DNA of 14,846 nt from Erysipelotrichaceae bacterium UBA2227 (GTDB lineage Bacteria; Bacillota_I; Bacilli_A; Erysipelotrichales; Erysipelotrichaceae): contig DDYT01000055.1 in NCBI GenBank assembly GCA_002348095.1, positions 1-14,846 of the forward strand, given 5' to 3'. The notes beneath the pieces are model-generated. The model was given only the letters and a program-made list of their open reading frames with translations. It was not told the origin of the DNA and searched no databases. This document shows positions 7,357 to 13,616 of the stretch, piece by piece (position 1 is the first letter of the stretch; each line of letters starts with the position of its first letter). The translations under genes were made by a program, and so were the position numbers.

Positions 7357-8168
7357 TAGTTACCTTCCGGTTGACGGGCCAAAGCATCAGCCATCCACTC
7401 ATTGCGGGTGTCATCGGAAATACCGGCAAGAATCGTGTTAATGGATGCAAGCAGGTCCGTATCGGATTTGCGTACGGCGACAGAAACGGTCGTGTCTTCA
7501 AAGGATGTTGCAAAACCGAGTCCCTCTTCAAAAGAGATGATCATCAGATTGCTGTTGGTAGCTACGATCGAAATCGCGACCGGACGTTCCGAAACCATGG
7601 CATCTGCATCCTTGGTGTTGACCGAGTTGACCAAAAGCGGAAACGAAGACAGCGGCGTCATATGTACAACGCCGGGGATCTGATCGATAATATCGTCATG
7701 AAACGTACTTAACTGAGCGATGACTTTGGCACCGCTGAAATCAGCTAGTTTCGTAGCATTGACAAAAGCTGAATCCTTGCGGACGATCAAGACCATGTCC
7801 GATGCATAATATGGCGTGGAGAAGCTGACGCTTTGACGTCGCTCGGCTGTATCGGTCATACCGGCAACGATCATATCGATTTCTTTGTTGTTTAAAGCCG
7901 GTTCCAAACCTTCCCAGGCAATTTTCTTAACGACCAACGTCTTATTCAATCCATCGGCAATAGCTTGGGCGATCGCAATGTCATACCCGTCGCAGTAAGC
8001 CACATCTCCCTGAATTTTGACGGCAGGTGACGTGCTTTCAATTTGTGTCCAGTTAAACGGGGCGTAGTTGCACTCCAAACCGACAATAATGGTGTTATCG
8101 TTGGCCGCCGGTGCACAGCCGGCCAATAGCAGAGTTAGTAAACTAATCGCAGTGATGATTTTTCTCAT
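7356..8168 (-). CDS. Lipoprotein amino-acid-binding receptor (predicted lysine-binding)
   Basis: This is the extracellular solute-binding protein of the importer (bacterial solute-binding family 3). The reading frame is open further upstream, but ATG at 8168 is the likely start: AAGGAGG (8174-8180) sits just before it and a lipoprotein signal follows at once (M-R-K-I-I-T-A-I-S-L-L-T-L-L-L-A-G-C), with the lipid-anchored cysteine at residue 18. The longer frame would run back into the riboswitch. The 270-residue product shows the family pattern YAPFNW after the signal, then E-G-L-E-P-A-L-N-N-K-E-I-D-M-I-V-A-G-M-T-D-T-A-E-R-R and S-F-S-T-P-Y-Y. The T-D-T-A-E-R-R arginine is where the ligand carboxylate is usually held. 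It is first in the operon SBP-permease-ATPase-radical SAM, downstream of a lysine riboswitch. Confidence 0.93.
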   Translation of the reverse strand: MRKIITAISLLTLLLAGCAPAANDNTIIVGLECNYAPFNWTQIESTSPAVKIQGDVAYCDGYDIAIAQAIADGLNKTLVVKKIAWEGLEPALNNKEIDMIVAGMTDTAERRQSVSFSTPYYASDMVLIVRKDSAFVNATKLADFSGAKVIAQLSTFHDDIIDQIPGVVHMTPLSSFPLLVNSVNTKDADAMVSERPVAISIVATNSNLMIISFEEGLGFATSFEDTTVSVAVRKSDTDLLASINTILAGISDDTRNEWMADALARQPEGN

Positions 8169-8194
8169 AAGTTCCTCCTTGAGTGAATATATAA

Positions 8195-8222
8195 TAAAAA
8201 AGATCGTGCAACCACACGACCT
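8195..8222 (-). terminator. Intrinsic terminator of the lysine riboswitch expression platform
   Basis: Read on the minus strand, AGGTCGTG and CACGATCT form an 8-bp stem (one G-U pair) with a six-base loop, followed by a run of T (A-run at 8196-8201 on the plus strand). It lies between the aptamer and the receptor start codon, where a lysine-dependent attenuator is expected. The nearby minus-strand sequence ACCTT (8233-8237) can pair with AAGGT (8219-8223) and block the first arm; this is a possible antiterminator, not proven. Confidence 0.88.
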
Positions 8223-8240
8223 TGGGATAACGAAGGTTTT

Positions 8241-8388
8241 GTAGCGCCACTTCAGTAACTGAAGGAGTGTTGCAGGTATTTCCTGTAACCCCACAAGCGG
8301 CCATGCCTTGCTCACTTGTTCGGCGGTGATTGCCTTTCACTGAGATCATTGCCCGCCGGCTCCTTCAGCTACTCATCTGCACCGCTAC
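8241..8388 (-). promoter_or_regulatory. Lysine riboswitch (L-box) aptamer
   Basis: The minus-strand leader matches the lysine aptamer consensus along its length. P1 is GTAGCG (8383-8388) with CGCTAC (8241-8246). Then come GGTGC, AGATGAGTAG with its AGTA turn (8370-8373), a P2 arm closed by CTGA/TCAG, the conserved TGAAAGG and the CGCCGAA core. Next are the P3 arm (ACAAG/CTTGT) with AAGGCATGGCC, a P4 arm (CAGG, AAATA, CCTG), and a P5 hairpin CTTCAG-TTA-CTGAAG (8250-8264) just before P1 closes. This is the five-helix lysine fold known from lysC and lysine transport leaders. Binding of lysine would be expected to favour the terminator downstream and shut off the transporter operon. The kissing-loop pairing of P2 and P3 could not be fixed by eye. 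Confidence 0.93.
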
Positions 8389-8412
8389 CTCTAATCTTTT
8401 TTATTCTCGTAG

Positions 8413-8441
8413 ACTATACACTATCTGATAGATATTGTCAA
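8413..8441 (-). promoter_or_regulatory. Sigma-A promoter of the lysine-riboswitch operon
   Basis: On the minus strand a perfect -35 TTGACA (8436-8441), a 17-bp spacer (8419-8435) and a -10 TATAGT (8413-8418) place transcription start near 8406, about 18 bases before the aptamer. The -35 begins only four bases after the ttcA stop codon. The spacer contains the perfect inverted repeat CTATCAGATAG (8421-8431). Confidence 0.88.
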
Positions 8442-8444
8442 TGT

Positions 8445-9173
8445 CTATTCATCAAATTTATGCCACAAATCAACTTGCTTTTGATTGCTCAGCATGGTCA
8501 TGAAGTTATCACGGGCCATCGGATAACGCTGATACATCGCCTGAAGCATTTGTTTGATTTCCTCACGCTGGGTATGTTTGTCCATCGGGCAGGTTGAAGT
8601 GACCACGGGCAGCTTTTCCTGATCGATCGCACATAGGATATCGTGCTCAAACACATACAGCAACGGGCGGATAAACGTGACTTCTTTGCGTGTAAGATAC
8701 ATTTTCGGACGAAATGTCGCGATCCGACCGCCATAAATCATATTGAGAAACAAAGTTTCTACGGCATCATCCCCATGATGAGCAAAGGCGATTTTATTGC
8801 AGCCGTGTCGTAGTGCTTCATCAATGACATGACCTTTTTTGAATTTTGAACACAAGGAACAGGGGAGCCGTCCATCCGGCGTTGCCTGAATCTTCAGAAT
8901 ACTGAATACATCCGTTTCGACTTGGATCAAAGGGATCTCTTGCGACTGACACCACTGAACGACCGGTGTCATATCCATACCTTCGAATCCTAAGCGCAAG
9001 TGAATGGCCAGGATGTCAAATTTCTTCTGACTAAGTTTTCTGTACAAGTGCAGACCATACAGTAAAACGATCGAGTCCTTACCGCCGGAAATTCCTACGG
9101 CAATCTTGTCGTTTTCATCGATCAGCTGAAAATCATGATCTGCTTTTCTGATACATCCCAATACTTTCCGCAT
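8445..9173 (-). CDS. ttcA: TtcA-family tRNA 2-thiolation protein (PP-loop, Fe-S)
   Basis: The 242-residue product is an N-type PP-loop ATPase of the TtcA family, whose characterised members adenylate tRNA cytidine 32 and thiolate it to 2-thiocytidine with help of a [4Fe-4S] cluster. The PP-loop SGGKDS is at 29-34. The cluster ligands of TtcA are represented by C105-x-x-C108 (P-C-S-L-C-S) and C195 (S-T-C-P-M-D). A-H-H-G-D-D-A-V-E-T (131-140) is the typical internal motif. It is shorter than E. coli TtcA (311 residues), with less sequence at both ends. GAGG lies just upstream of the ATG. It is transcribed divergently from truB, another tRNA-modification gene. Most likely a true TtcA relative, but thiolation of another position cannot be excluded. 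Confidence 0.85.
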   Translation of the reverse strand: MRKVLGCIRKADHDFQLIDENDKIAVGISGGKDSIVLLYGLHLYRKLSQKKFDILAIHLRLGFEGMDMTPVVQWCQSQEIPLIQVETDVFSILKIQATPDGRLPCSLCSKFKKGHVIDEALRHGCNKIAFAHHGDDAVETLFLNMIYGGRIATFRPKMYLTRKEVTFIRPLLYVFEHDILCAIDQEKLPVVTSTCPMDKHTQREEIKQMLQAMYQRYPMARDNFMTMLSNQKQVDLWHKFDE

Positions 9174-9194
9174 AGGTTCCTCGTTTCTTTTGCT

Positions 9195-9222
9195 TTCACA
9201 TTATAGCATGATTTGTTATAAT
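9195..9222 (+). promoter_or_regulatory. Promoter of truB-ribF
   Basis: A -35 TTCACA (9195-9200), a 16-bp spacer and a perfect -10 TATAAT (9217-9222) with an upstream TGT (extended -10) predict transcription start near 9229, giving a leader of about 16 bases before the truB ATG. This lets truB-ribF be expressed although they are cut off from the rimP-rbfA block. Confidence 0.75.
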
Positions 9223-9228
9223 TACTAA
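9200..9228 (-). promoter_or_regulatory. Promoter of the ttcA-family gene
   Basis: On the minus strand a perfect -10 TATAAT (9200-9205) is preceded by TGC, an extended -10 element. A weak -35 TTAGTA (9223-9228) lies 17 bp upstream. It physically overlaps the rightward truB promoter. Confidence 0.7.
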
Positions 9229-9244
9229 GAAATGCGGTGGAAAA

Positions 9245-10084
9245 ATGGATGGAATTCTTTGTGTAAACAAACCGGCCGGCATGACCTCATTTGATGTTTG
9301 TGCACTGATTCGGCGGAAGTTTCAATGTAAGGTCGGCCACACGGGAACTCTTGACCCGATGGCAACCGGGGTAATGCTCATCGCCTTAGGCAAATCAACC
9401 AAGCTTGTTCAGTATTTGACGCATGCTCAAAAGACGTATCAGGCGACATGCCGGTTGGGATTAAAGACCAATACCGGAGACATTTGGGGTGAGGTCATTG
9501 AGCGCAAGCCGTTTAAGGAACTGAGGAAGGAAGACATCGAACCCGTCTTGGATTCGTTTGTCGGTAAAAGCATGCAGCTGCCGCCGATGGTATCCGCAAT
9601 CAAGATCGACGGAAAAAAACTCTATGAGTACGCCCGAAAGTCACAAAAAGTGGATGTACCGTTGCGGGAAATAGAAGTACATTCAGTAAAACTCAATGGA
9701 ATACGTGAAAATGAACTGGTGTTTACGATTTGTGTATCTGCCGGAACATACATCCGTACGATATGTGAAGATATCGGAATCCGCTTTGATACCGTGGCAA
9801 CACTAAGCGGTCTAGAGCGCTTGGCCATTGGTGATTTTACGATCAACCAGTCGATGGAACTGGATGAACTGATGGCTGATAAAGATGTACGGTGGATCGA
9901 TCCGCTGACAGCTTTAAAACATTACCGTCAGGTAACGGTCGACGATCCGACTTTGATAGTTCATGGTAAAAAGATTGACCTTCCGTATCAAGATGATAAA
10001 ATATTGTTTGTGCTTAACAATAAACCATTTGCCTTTTATCGAAAAGAAGATGGTTTGTATCGCAGTGAGAGAGGGTTATGGTAA
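9245..10084 (+). CDS. truB: tRNA pseudouridine-55 synthase TruB
   Basis: TruB converts uridine 55 in the T-arm of nearly all tRNAs to pseudouridine. The 279-residue product starts M-D-G-I-L-C-V-N-K-P-A-G-M-T-S-F-D-V and contains the catalytic motif GHTGTLDPMATGV with nucleophile D37. Also typical are K-T-Y-Q-A-T (the TruB YxA-type motif), L-P-P-M-V-S-A-I-K-I-D-G-K-K-L-Y-E-Y-A-R and S-A-G-T-Y-I-R-T-I-C-E-D-I-G. A GGTGG (9236-9240) lies before the ATG. It has its own promoter and its end overlaps the ribF start region. In Bacillus it follows rbfA directly; here the order is interrupted. Confidence 0.97.
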   Translation: MDGILCVNKPAGMTSFDVCALIRRKFQCKVGHTGTLDPMATGVMLIALGKSTKLVQYLTHAQKTYQATCRLGLKTNTGDIWGEVIERKPFKELRKEDIEPVLDSFVGKSMQLPPMVSAIKIDGKKLYEYARKSQKVDVPLREIEVHSVKLNGIRENELVFTICVSAGTYIRTICEDIGIRFDTVATLSGLERLAIGDFTINQSMELDELMADKDVRWIDPLTALKHYRQVTVDDPTLIVHGKKIDLPYQDDKILFVLNNKPFAFYRKEDGLYRSERGLW

Positions 10085-11025
10085 TGGAGAAATACGTCGT
10101 TGATATCCATCATGTTCCGAAGATAGAAACGCGTTTGGCCGCCTGCATCGGTTATTTTGACGGAATTCACCTCGGACATCGTCAGTTGATTGATAAAACG
10201 ATCGATGAGGCAAAAAAGCGTGGCCTGAAAAGTGCCATGATCACATTTCATCCGGATCCTTGGGTCGTCATCAAAAACATCAAAAAAGTTGAACACCTGA
10301 CGACCATGAAAGACCGTATGGAAATCGTCGAGAAACTTGGAATCGATGTCTGGATCATTTTGAATTTTACGAAAGAGCTTTCAGAGTGCGATCCGAAGCA
10401 GTTTTTGGATGATATTCTTTGCACATTACCGATCGATGCGCTGATTTTCGGTTATGATTTCCGTTTCGGATTCCGCGGTCAGGGGGACGGTGCATTTTTG
10501 AAATTGCATGGTTCGCGCTGTTTTGATGCGATAGAGATCGAACAGATCAGCGATCAGGGGGAGAAAATCAGCAGTACAAGGATCAGTGAAGCAATCGTTT
10601 CCGGTGAAATGGAAACCGTCACCCGATTGCTTGACCGTCCTTTTTCACTGAGCGGTATCGTGGTCGGCGGAAGACATAAGGGAAGGGAAATCGGGTTTCC
10701 GACAGCGAACCTGGATTACCCGCAGGAATATATCCTTCCGAAAATCGGAGTATATATCGGGATCGCCGATGTCCCGCAGGGGACATTCAAAGCTATGATC
10801 AACATCGGCCATAATCCGACGTTCAATACACGCAACGAAGTTTCCATCGAAGCCTATCTGCTGGATTTCAATGACACACTTTACGGACAGAAGATGACGT
10901 TGCATTTTTTGCATCGGATCCGGGATGAAATGAAGTTTGAAAGCGTGCAGATGCTGATCGAACAGATGCTGTCGGATTATCAGATGACTCGTGATTATTT
11001 TGAAAACCATCAATCCGTTATCTGA
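10084..11025 (+). CDS. ribF: Bifunctional riboflavin kinase / FAD synthetase RibF
   Basis: RibF phosphorylates riboflavin to FMN and adenylates FMN to FAD. From ATG 10084 it has 313 residues, the normal length. The N-terminal FAD synthetase half shows G-Y-F-D-G-I-H-L-G-H, F-H-P-D-P, G-Y-D-F-R-F-G and I-S-S-T-R-I-S-E-A-I. The C-terminal flavokinase half shows G-R-H-K-G-R-E-I-G-F-P-T-A-N-L and M-I-N-I-G-H-N-P-T-F, followed by E-A-Y-L-L-D-F and R-D-E-M-K-F. Two in-frame ATGs occur, at 10078 and 10084. I prefer 10084 because GAGGG (10071-10075) is then about 8 bases away and the truB stop and ribF start overlap as TAATG; 10078 would be only two bases from the same site. No terminator is evident after it. 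Confidence 0.95.
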   Translation: MEKYVVDIHHVPKIETRLAACIGYFDGIHLGHRQLIDKTIDEAKKRGLKSAMITFHPDPWVVIKNIKKVEHLTTMKDRMEIVEKLGIDVWIILNFTKELSECDPKQFLDDILCTLPIDALIFGYDFRFGFRGQGDGAFLKLHGSRCFDAIEIEQISDQGEKISSTRISEAIVSGEMETVTRLLDRPFSLSGIVVGGRHKGREIGFPTANLDYPQEYILPKIGVYIGIADVPQGTFKAMINIGHNPTFNTRNEVSIEAYLLDFNDTLYGQKMTLHFLHRIRDEMKFESVQMLIEQMLSDYQMTRDYFENHQSVI

Positions 11026-11132
11026 AAGCATTCTTTGGAGTGATTTTGATTTGCATCGAACATAAAGAAAGCGTTTACAAGTTAAAACCTTGAATAATTT
11101 CATCATTTTCATGAATATTTTTGAAATAACAC

Positions 11133-11160
11133 TTGATTTTCACTTTTTTGATTGTATAAT
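11133..11160 (+). promoter_or_regulatory. Promoter of the T-box/arginine transporter operon
   Basis: A -35 TTGATT (11133-11138), a 16-bp spacer and a perfect -10 TATAAT (11155-11160) predict a start near 11167, just ahead of Stem I of the T-box. The 100 or so bases between ribF and this promoter are AT-rich and hold no gene or clear terminator that I can see. Confidence 0.8.
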
Positions 11161-11166
11161 AACCCT

Positions 11167-11395
11167 CATAGCAATGAAAAAGAGTAGTAACACTCCGCTC
11201 TTCAATCCAGCGACTTGTGAATTGGTGAAAGACAAGCTGAAGAAAGTGTGAACGTGCTTTGGAGCCGGACTATCGAAATTTGAGGTAGTTCCCGTAGATC
11301 GGCGTTAACGATTTGAGTGCATAGAGGATTTTCCTTTATGAATTAAGGTGGTACCGCGTAAACACGTCCTTATTTTTTGATAAGGGCGTTTTTTT
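11167..11395 (+). promoter_or_regulatory. T-box leader, specifier CGT (arginine)
   Basis: The classical T-box element AAGGTGGTACCGCG is at 11345-11358. Its UGGN bulge reads TGGT, fitting a tRNA with discriminator A. Stem I can be drawn: AAAG (11179-11182) with CTTT (11257-11260) below the specifier loop, and ACACT (11190-11194) with AGTGT (11245-11249) above it. The AGTA loop-E motif lies on the 5' side, and the distal arm carries the typical GGTGAAAG (11224-11231) between CTTGT and ACAAG. The 3' side of the specifier loop is GAACGTG (11250-11256), so by the usual GAA-codon-purine arrangement the specifier is CGT (11253-11255), arginine. TAAGG (11344-11348) pairs with CCTTA (11368-11372) for the antiterminator, competing with the terminator. 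Uncharged tRNA-Arg is predicted to switch the transporter on. Confidence 0.92.
11364..11395 (+). terminator. T-box attenuator terminator
   Basis: ACGTCCTTAT (11364-11373) and ATAAGGGCGT (11380-11389) form a 10-bp stem with one G-U pair and a six-base loop, followed by seven T. Its 5' arm shares CCTTA with the T-box antiterminator, so the two structures exclude each other. Confidence 0.93.
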
Positions 11396-11409
11396 ATTGG
11401 AGGACAGCA

Positions 11410-12078
11410 ATGATCGATTTCACAAAAATTTATGACTATATTCCGTTTATCGTCCAAGGTGTATTGATTACCGTGCAATTGGCGTTGGTCGGAGCGATTG
11501 GCGGATCGCTGCTTGGATTTATTTTCGGACTGACCAGCCGAAAGAAAAATATTTTCGGTTACACAGTCCGAGGGATCATTGATTTCTTTCGGGGAACTCC
11601 GATTGCCTTCCAGCTTGCGTTTTTTCACTTTGGAATGCCACAGCTGATCCGCGCAGTTTTTGGAATCAGTTTTGTTCCGACCGCCATGTTTTCTGCCAGC
11701 GTTATCTTTATTATCAACTCATCTTCATATCTTGCAGAAATCTTAAGGGCCGGCATCGAGTCGATCGATCGGGGTCAGATCGAAGCCGCAAAAGCCTTGG
11801 GAGTCAAATCTTCTGATTATATGATGCACATTATTATCCCTCAGGCAATCCGAAATGTACTGCCGGCCATAGTCAATGAGTTCATCACGCTGACCAAAGA
11901 AACGTCCATCGCATCGCTGATCGGTGTTTCAGAACTGATGAGACGGGCAACGATCATTACTGGAACGACCTTTCGATATTTCGAGCCTTTACTGATCGTC
12001 GGGATCACATACTACATTTTGAACAAAATGCTCTCAAATGCAGGAAGATATGTTGAGAAGAGGTTGAAGTATGATTAA
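11410..12078 (+). CDS. Amino-acid ABC transporter permease (predicted arginine uptake)
   Basis: A 222-residue HisM/ArtQ-type membrane permease. ATG 11410 is chosen because GGAGG (11399-11403) precedes it; an upstream TTG in frame lies in the terminator hairpin. Membrane segments are at about 12-40, 55-75, 88-112 and 185-207. DFFRGTP (58-64) and the EAA loop E-A-A-K-A-L-G-V, continuing to I-P-Q-A-I-R-N-V-L-P-A-I (125-154), are clear. Its end overlaps the ATPase gene by eight bases. Substrate is inferred from the CGT T-box; the permease sequence itself only places it in the polar-amino-acid class. It is a paralogue of the permease at 6562-7356, but shorter at both ends. Confidence 0.95.
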   Translation: MIDFTKIYDYIPFIVQGVLITVQLALVGAIGGSLLGFIFGLTSRKKNIFGYTVRGIIDFFRGTPIAFQLAFFHFGMPQLIRAVFGISFVPTAMFSASVIFIINSSSYLAEILRAGIESIDRGQIEAAKALGVKSSDYMMHIIIPQAIRNVLPAIVNEFITLTKETSIASLIGVSELMRRATIITGTTFRYFEPLLIVGITYYILNKMLSNAGRYVEKRLKYD

Positions 12079-12793
12079 AGTAGAACACTTATTCAAGCAG
12101 TTTGAAGATACAAAGGTGCTCAAGGACATCAATGTTGAATTTGAAGATGGTAAGACGTATGCCATCATCGGTTCATCCGGCAGCGGGAAAAGCACCTTAC
12201 TGCGCTGTTTAAACGGATTGGAGAAGCCTACATCCGGAAATATCGTTATCGACGGAGTCGATATCGTACATAACGAGAAACTGCTGCCACAGTTACGCCA
12301 GAAAATCGGTATGGTATTTCAGTCGTTTAATTTGTTTGCCCATATGAATGCAACGGATAACATTACCTTTGCTCTAATGAAAGTCAAGAAGCTGTCGCTA
12401 TCCGAAGCAAAGAAAATAGCGATGGAAAAACTGAGTGAAGTCGGCTGTTCTCATCGGGCAAATCATTATCCTCATCAGCTTTCCGGTGGTGAAAAGCAAC
12501 GGGTAGCTATTGCCAGAGCGCTGGCTATGGAACCGACCGTGATGCTCTTTGATGAGCCGACCAGCGCACTGGATCCGGAAATGACAGTTGAAGTACTTAA
12601 GGTCATGCGAGGTCTTACACATTTGGGAATGACGATCATCGTTGTGACACATGAAATGAATTTTGCCAGGGAAGTATCGGATTTGATTATCTACATGGAC
12701 AACGGAGAAATCGTCGAGATCAATCCGCCCAAAATATTCTTTGAACAGACACAAAGTGAACGCGCAAAGAAATTCTTAAACAACATGTTATAA
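12071..12793 (+). CDS. Amino-acid ABC transporter ATP-binding protein (predicted arginine uptake)
   Basis: A 240-residue HisP/GlnQ-type ATPase. Motifs: Walker A GSSGSGKST (34-42), Q-loop Q84 in FQSFNLF, signature LSGGEKQ (137-143), Walker B VMLFDEP with catalytic E162, S-A-L-D, and switch histidine H194 in VTHEMNFA. All catalytic residues are present. It overlaps the permease end by eight bases with GAGG about six bases before the ATG, implying coupled translation. The receptor gene follows 19 bases later. Clearly paralogous to the ATPase at 5834-6565. Confidence 0.95.
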   Translation: MIKVEHLFKQFEDTKVLKDINVEFEDGKTYAIIGSSGSGKSTLLRCLNGLEKPTSGNIVIDGVDIVHNEKLLPQLRQKIGMVFQSFNLFAHMNATDNITFALMKVKKLSLSEAKKIAMEKLSEVGCSHRANHYPHQLSGGEKQRVAIARALAMEPTVMLFDEPTSALDPEMTVEVLKVMRGLTHLGMTIIVVTHEMNFAREVSDLIIYMDNGEIVEINPPKIFFEQTQSERAKKFLNNML

Positions 12794-12812
12794 AAGAAAG
12801 GAACTAAAAAAC

Positions 12813-13565
12813 ATGAAAAAAATCATTGCATTATTAATCGTTCTTCTTATTTTGGTCGGTTGTGCGCCGAAAGAAGAAAAGAAGCTCTTAAAAATTCTTA
12901 CATCCAGCGGTTACCCTCCGTATGAAATGACCAAACCCGACGGCACATTGGAAGGTTTTGATATTGATTTTGGTGAAGCATTGGCCATTGAACTCGGATA
13001 TGACGGTGTTGAATGGGTCGACATGGATTTTGGCGGTATCATTGCAGCCTTAAACAGTAACAGTGCCGATATGGCGATTGCCGGTATGTCTGCCGATCCG
13101 CAACGTGATTCGATATTCTCTGTTCCGTATTTGATCCGTGATGAGGAAAGTCCGTTCTTCGTTTTAACGAAGAAAGGCAACGGAATCGTGGATACACCGA
13201 CACTGGCAAATAAAATCGTCGGTGTTCAGATCGGCACCATACAAGAAGGTGCAGTCAATCAGATGAAAGCCGAACTGAATCTGACGACCGATCCGCGCAA
13301 TGACATCGGTCAGATGGTACAGGAAATCTTGGTCGGACGTATCGATTTTATTGTCGTCGAAGGATTGGTCGCCAAAGAATATGTGACACAGTTTTCTGAG
13401 CTGAACATGTTCTTGCTGCAGCATGAAGCCGCAACGTCCGTTCCGGGAGTCGTAGTGACATTACCGAAAAACAGCACACTGAAAGCTGCTGTGGATGCCG
13501 CGATCGCTAAACTGACGGCAGATGGTACTTTGGCAGCGTTGGAAGCCAAGTGGTTTGATGAATAA
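12813..13565 (+). CDS. Lipoprotein amino-acid-binding receptor (predicted arginine-binding)
   Basis: A 250-residue solute-binding protein of family 3 with a lipoprotein signal: a basic start, a hydrophobic run, then L-I-L-V-G-C with the anchored cysteine at residue 17. The mature part has G-Y-P-P-Y-E, L-E-G-F-D-I-D-F-G-E-A-L-A, A-A-L-N-S-N-S-A-D-M-A-I-A-G-M-S-A-D-P-Q-R-D and S-V-P-Y, the usual ligand-pocket blocks; the Q-R-D arginine is the expected carboxylate ligand. The Shine-Dalgarno AAAGGA is about ten bases or more from the ATG, slightly long. Gene order permease-ATPase-receptor differs from the lysine system, where the receptor comes first. No terminator is seen after the stop, so transcripts may run into the Asp23-family gene. 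Confidence 0.94.
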   Translation: MKKIIALLIVLLILVGCAPKEEKKLLKILTSSGYPPYEMTKPDGTLEGFDIDFGEALAIELGYDGVEWVDMDFGGIIAALNSNSADMAIAGMSADPQRDSIFSVPYLIRDEESPFFVLTKKGNGIVDTPTLANKIVGVQIGTIQEGAVNQMKAELNLTTDPRNDIGQMVQEILVGRIDFIVVEGLVAKEYVTQFSELNMFLLQHEAATSVPGVVVTLPKNSTLKAAVDAAIAKLTADGTLAALEAKWFDE

Positions 13566-13572
13566 TCGTGGA

Positions 13573-13600
13573 TTCACTTTGAGGACATGTATGCTATAAT
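13573..13600 (+). promoter_or_regulatory. Extended -10 promoter of the Asp23-family gene
   Basis: A perfect -10 TATAAT (13595-13600) is preceded by TGC (extended -10), with a weak -35 TTCACT (13573-13578) 16 bp upstream. The start point near 13607 would leave a 5' leader of only about ten bases before the ATG at 13617, with AGGTGA right at the RNA end. Confidence 0.65.
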
Positions 13601-13616
13601 GTCTTCAGGTGATACA

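Noticed and set aside
7254..7712. Plus-strand open frames opposite the lysine receptor and permease
   Set aside because: Antisense to clear transporter genes, no Shine-Dalgarno site and no protein-like domain pattern.
8207..8274. Six-base complement TGCAAC/GTTGCA between the aptamer and the terminator loop as an antiterminator
   Set aside because: Only six pairs, not extendable, and not located on the 3' strand of P1 where a switch would be expected; too weak to claim.
8169..8315. Longer N-terminus of the lysine receptor reading back into the leader
   Set aside because: It would translate the riboswitch P5 arm and the terminator; the downstream ATG has AAGGAGG and begins a perfect lipoprotein signal.
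11026..11130. Possible small gene or terminator after ribF
   Set aside because: AT-rich sequence with no hairpin plus T-run and no frame with a convincing ribosome site; a minus-strand frame here runs antisense through ribF.
13587..13616. Upstream ATG start for the Asp23-family gene
   Set aside because: The predicted -10 TATAAT lies inside these codons and the extra residues do not fit the family; ATG 13617 has AGGTGA ahead of it.
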